Position numbers and translations under genes: made by a program. Shown in pieces: positions 62,370 to 64,000 of a DNA stretch of 64,000 nt (position 1 is the first letter of the stretch; each line of letters begins with the position of its first letter). Under the pieces are notes generated by a model. That model was not told the origin of the DNA. It made no database searches and was given only the letters and a program-made list of their open reading frames with translations. Source of the DNA: Muriicola jejuensis (GTDB lineage: Bacteria; Bacteroidota; Bacteroidia; Flavobacteriales; Flavobacteriaceae); the NCBI RefSeq assembly GCF_010671595.1, contig NZ_JAABOP010000001.1:248001-312000 (forward strand), given 5' to 3'.

Positions 62370-62377
62370 CAAATCTA
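62370..62377 (-). promoter_or_regulatory. -7 box of the small secreted protein gene
   Basis: Minus strand TAGATTTG, exact TAnnTTTG, 36 bases before the ATG at 62333. No -33 partner seen. Confidence 0.4.
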
Positions 62378-62485
62378 CCTTCAATTCACGGGGTTCACTA
62401 CAGCAGGATTGGCCTATATCTGTTCTATTTTAACAGCAATAATCGTTAAGAATATCATAAATGGTAATATTCCATATTTTTTGGA

Positions 62486-62493
62486 TAATTTTG
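62486..62493 (+). promoter_or_regulatory. -7 box of the AraC regulator gene
   Basis: TAATTTTG, exact TAnnTTTG, 46 bases before the ATG at 62540. The divergent gene's box lies 108 bases away, so the gap may hold AraC sites for both. Confidence 0.4.
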
Positions 62494-62539
62494 CAAAGTC
62501 CTTTCAACAACCACATGAGTAATTTTAAGCGTATATAGG

Positions 62540-63418
62540 ATGACTATGATACAACAGAAACCTACTTTTGAGGCCATTGAACCTAACTTTGGTAACTCCT
62601 TCACCTATCAGAAGTTCGACGAGGAACGTCTCAATAAGAACAACGTCTGGCATTACCACCCTGAGATAGAACTCGTATATGTGAACGGAGGGGCTGGAAA
62701 ACGGCAGATCGGGAGTCATGTTTCTTATTATACGAACGGGGACCTCATCCTGATAGGGAGCAACCTGCCGCATTGTGGAATGACGGATAAGCTCACTGGA
62801 AATAAAAAGGAGACGGTCATCCAGATGAAACAGGACTTTTTGGGGAATGATTTCTTCAAGATCCCCGAGATGAAACAGATACAGGCCCTTTTTGAACTCG
62901 CTTCCGGAGGGATCGCATTTTCAGGCAAGACGAAAAGGAAGATAGGAGAAAAAATGGAGGTGCTGGAATACCAAACCGACTTCCAAAGGCTCCTTTCCAT
63001 CCTGAACATCCTCAATGAACTAGCTCATTCAGAGGAGTACAAAGTGTTGAATGCAGATGGTTTCTCCCTGAAAACCGAGGTCAAGGACAACGACCGTATC
63101 AACGTGGTCTTCAACTATGTCAAACAGAATTTCAGGGAAGATATTACCCTGGAGAAGATCGCAGACATGGTGAGTATGACGGTACCTTCCTTTTGCCGGT
63201 ATTTCAAGAAGATCACCAACAAGACCTTTGTTCAGTTCGTAAACGAATGCCGGCTGGTGCACGCTTCCAAATTACTGGCAGAACAACCCATGAGCATTAC
63301 GGAGGTGTGCTTTGAAAGCGGTTTCAACAACTTTTCCCATTTCAATAAATCCTTTAAGGCATTTACGGGACAAAATCCTTCGGAATACAGGAATGAGCTC
63401 AAAAAGGTCATCAGCTGA
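62540..63418 (+). CDS. AraC-family regulator with N-terminal cupin
   Basis: 292 residues. The N-terminal cupin (about 30-110) has VWHYHPEIELVYVNGGAGKRQIG and GDLILIGSNLPHCGM; a helical linker follows; the AraC HTH is LEKIADMVSMTVPSFCRYFKKITNKTFVQFVNECRLVHASKLL plus ITEVCFESGFNNFSHFNKSFKAFTGQNPSEYR (about 205-288). A soluble one-component sugar-type regulator, unlike the membrane-bound AraC pair nearby. Two in-frame ATG codons are near (62540, 62546). Confidence 0.9.
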   Translation: MTMIQQKPTFEAIEPNFGNSFTYQKFDEERLNKNNVWHYHPEIELVYVNGGAGKRQIGSHVSYYTNGDLILIGSNLPHCGMTDKLTGNKKETVIQMKQDFLGNDFFKIPEMKQIQALFELASGGIAFSGKTKRKIGEKMEVLEYQTDFQRLLSILNILNELAHSEEYKVLNADGFSLKTEVKDNDRINVVFNYVKQNFREDITLEKIADMVSMTVPSFCRYFKKITNKTFVQFVNECRLVHASKLLAEQPMSITEVCFESGFNNFSHFNKSFKAFTGQNPSEYRNELKKVIS

Positions 63419-63425
63419 ATCCCGT

Positions 63426-64000
63426 ATGCAGACAGAAGCCCTGAAAATTGAGTTGCCCGAAAGTGATATTCAGTATTTCTCCGGTTTTTTTAGCCCTGGA
63501 GAAGCAGCCCGTCTCTTTGAGACCCTGAGAAGGGAGATCCCCTGGCAACAGGACGATATCCGGGTCTTCGGAAAGACCTACCCCCAACCCAGGCTTACGG
63601 CCTTGTTCGCCAATAACGGCAAACCCTACGCCTACTCCAACATCACCATGATTCCCCACTTATTTACCGGGGAACTCCTGGAAATAAAACAAAAAATAGA
63701 GCGCCTGCTGCCCGAAACATCTTTCACTACCTGCCTGCTGAACCTCTACAGGGACGGACGGGACAGCAATGGCTGGCATGCCGATGATGAATCCGTCCTC
63801 GGAAGGAATCCGGTGATCGCTTCGGTAACCCTGGGAGAGGAACGTCCTTTCCACTTCAAACACAAAAAAGATCCTTCTTTAAAGCACAAAATGATCCTTG
63901 AGAACGGCAGTCTGCTGATCATGAAAGGAGAAACACAGCATTGCTGGCTGCATCAGGTCCCCAAAACAAAGAGGCCTATTGGAGAGCGGATCAACCTAAC
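63426..64000 (+). CDS. AlkB-like 2-oxoglutarate/Fe(II) dioxygenase, 3' end cut by window
   Basis: 191 residues are visible, only the last few missing. Iron ligands: His118 and Asp120 in GWHADDE and His176 in CWLHQVP; Arg188 in GERINL begins the 2-oxoglutarate site R-x5-R. NLYRDGRDSNGWHADDE is the AlkB-family block, suggesting repair of alkylated nucleic acid bases. It starts seven bases after the AraC stop, so it may be co-transcribed with it. It has the short N-terminal form of bacterial AlkB-like proteins. Confidence 0.92.
   Translation, partial: MQTEALKIELPESDIQYFSGFFSPGEAARLFETLRREIPWQQDDIRVFGKTYPQPRLTALFANNGKPYAYSNITMIPHLFTGELLEIKQKIERLLPETSFTTCLLNLYRDGRDSNGWHADDESVLGRNPVIASVTLGEERPFHFKHKKDPSLKHKMILENGSLLIMKGETQHCWLHQVPKTKRPIGERINL

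Overview
The window is ordinary chromosome from a member of the Bacteroidota, most likely a pigmented marine Flavobacteriaceae (Robiginitalea, Muricauda or Zobellia-like by flavour; the genus cannot be fixed from sequence reading). Several signs agree: promoters of the TTTG-N19-TAnnTTTG type, almost no Shine-Dalgarno sequences before start codons, an rpmB-rpmG-DUF4295-ftsY block, an outer membrane barrel protein with a carboxypeptidase-like N-terminal domain, DUF2911 and DUF6249 proteins, and a myxol/saproxanthin-type carotenoid cluster. I see no phage, insertion sequence, CRISPR array, rRNA or integration site.

Layout. 1-6.3 kb: a cut-off universal stress protein, thioredoxin, ribosome hibernation factor, an adaptor-permease-ATPase efflux operon and two poorly known genes. 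6.3-6.5 kb: tRNA-Leu(GAG) with its own promoter and terminator. 6.5-15.6 kb: an amino-acid oxidase-like flavoprotein, then the pigment region: a MerR/B12-type regulator, crtI, crtB, crtZ, a crtD-like gene and cruF, facing crtA, which sits behind two tandem TlpA-like genes, one without its active-site cysteines. 15.6-21.4 kb: aconitase, a MoxR ATPase and two periplasmic foldase genes. 21.5-28.7 kb: small START-domain genes, a class-A-like serine hydrolase, then modA-TOBE-modB-modC, an isochorismatase-fold hydrolase and atoE. 28.7-31.4 kb: a fasciclin gene divergent from an ECF sigma/anti-sigma pair, and a small lipoprotein.

31.4-42.2 kb is a long leftward housekeeping stretch: rimO, an amidase, a DUF2911 gene, ftsY, DUF4295, rpmG, rpmB, cinA, an Hpt gene, a fumarylacetoacetase-like gene, a DnaQ-like exonuclease, a 2-oxoacid dehydrogenase E2 and recR. 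42.2-53 kb: a sodium symporter, a CoA-binding protein, an outer membrane barrel, a flavin-nucleotide-fold protein, fabH, a glutamyl-endopeptidase-like S9 peptidase, and an ABC1 kinase with a TetR regulator. 53.4-64 kb: htpG, a second ECF sigma factor with a membrane partner, two paralogous membrane-anchored AraC regulators around a tiny membrane protein, a MOSC protein, a small secreted protein, a soluble AraC regulator and an AlkB-like dioxygenase cut by the window end.

How they work together: the pigment genes supply every expected step to myxol except lycopene cyclisation, and the regulator keeps the complete set of cobalamin-photoreceptor signature residues, so light or B12 control of pigment is the strongest biological prediction. 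The other points worth checking are the cysteine-less TlpA copy next to crtA, a predicted short RNA between the TetR gene and htpG, a TetR operator, possibly leaderless transcripts, tail-to-tail gene pairs with no terminator, and the paired membrane-anchored AraC regulators.
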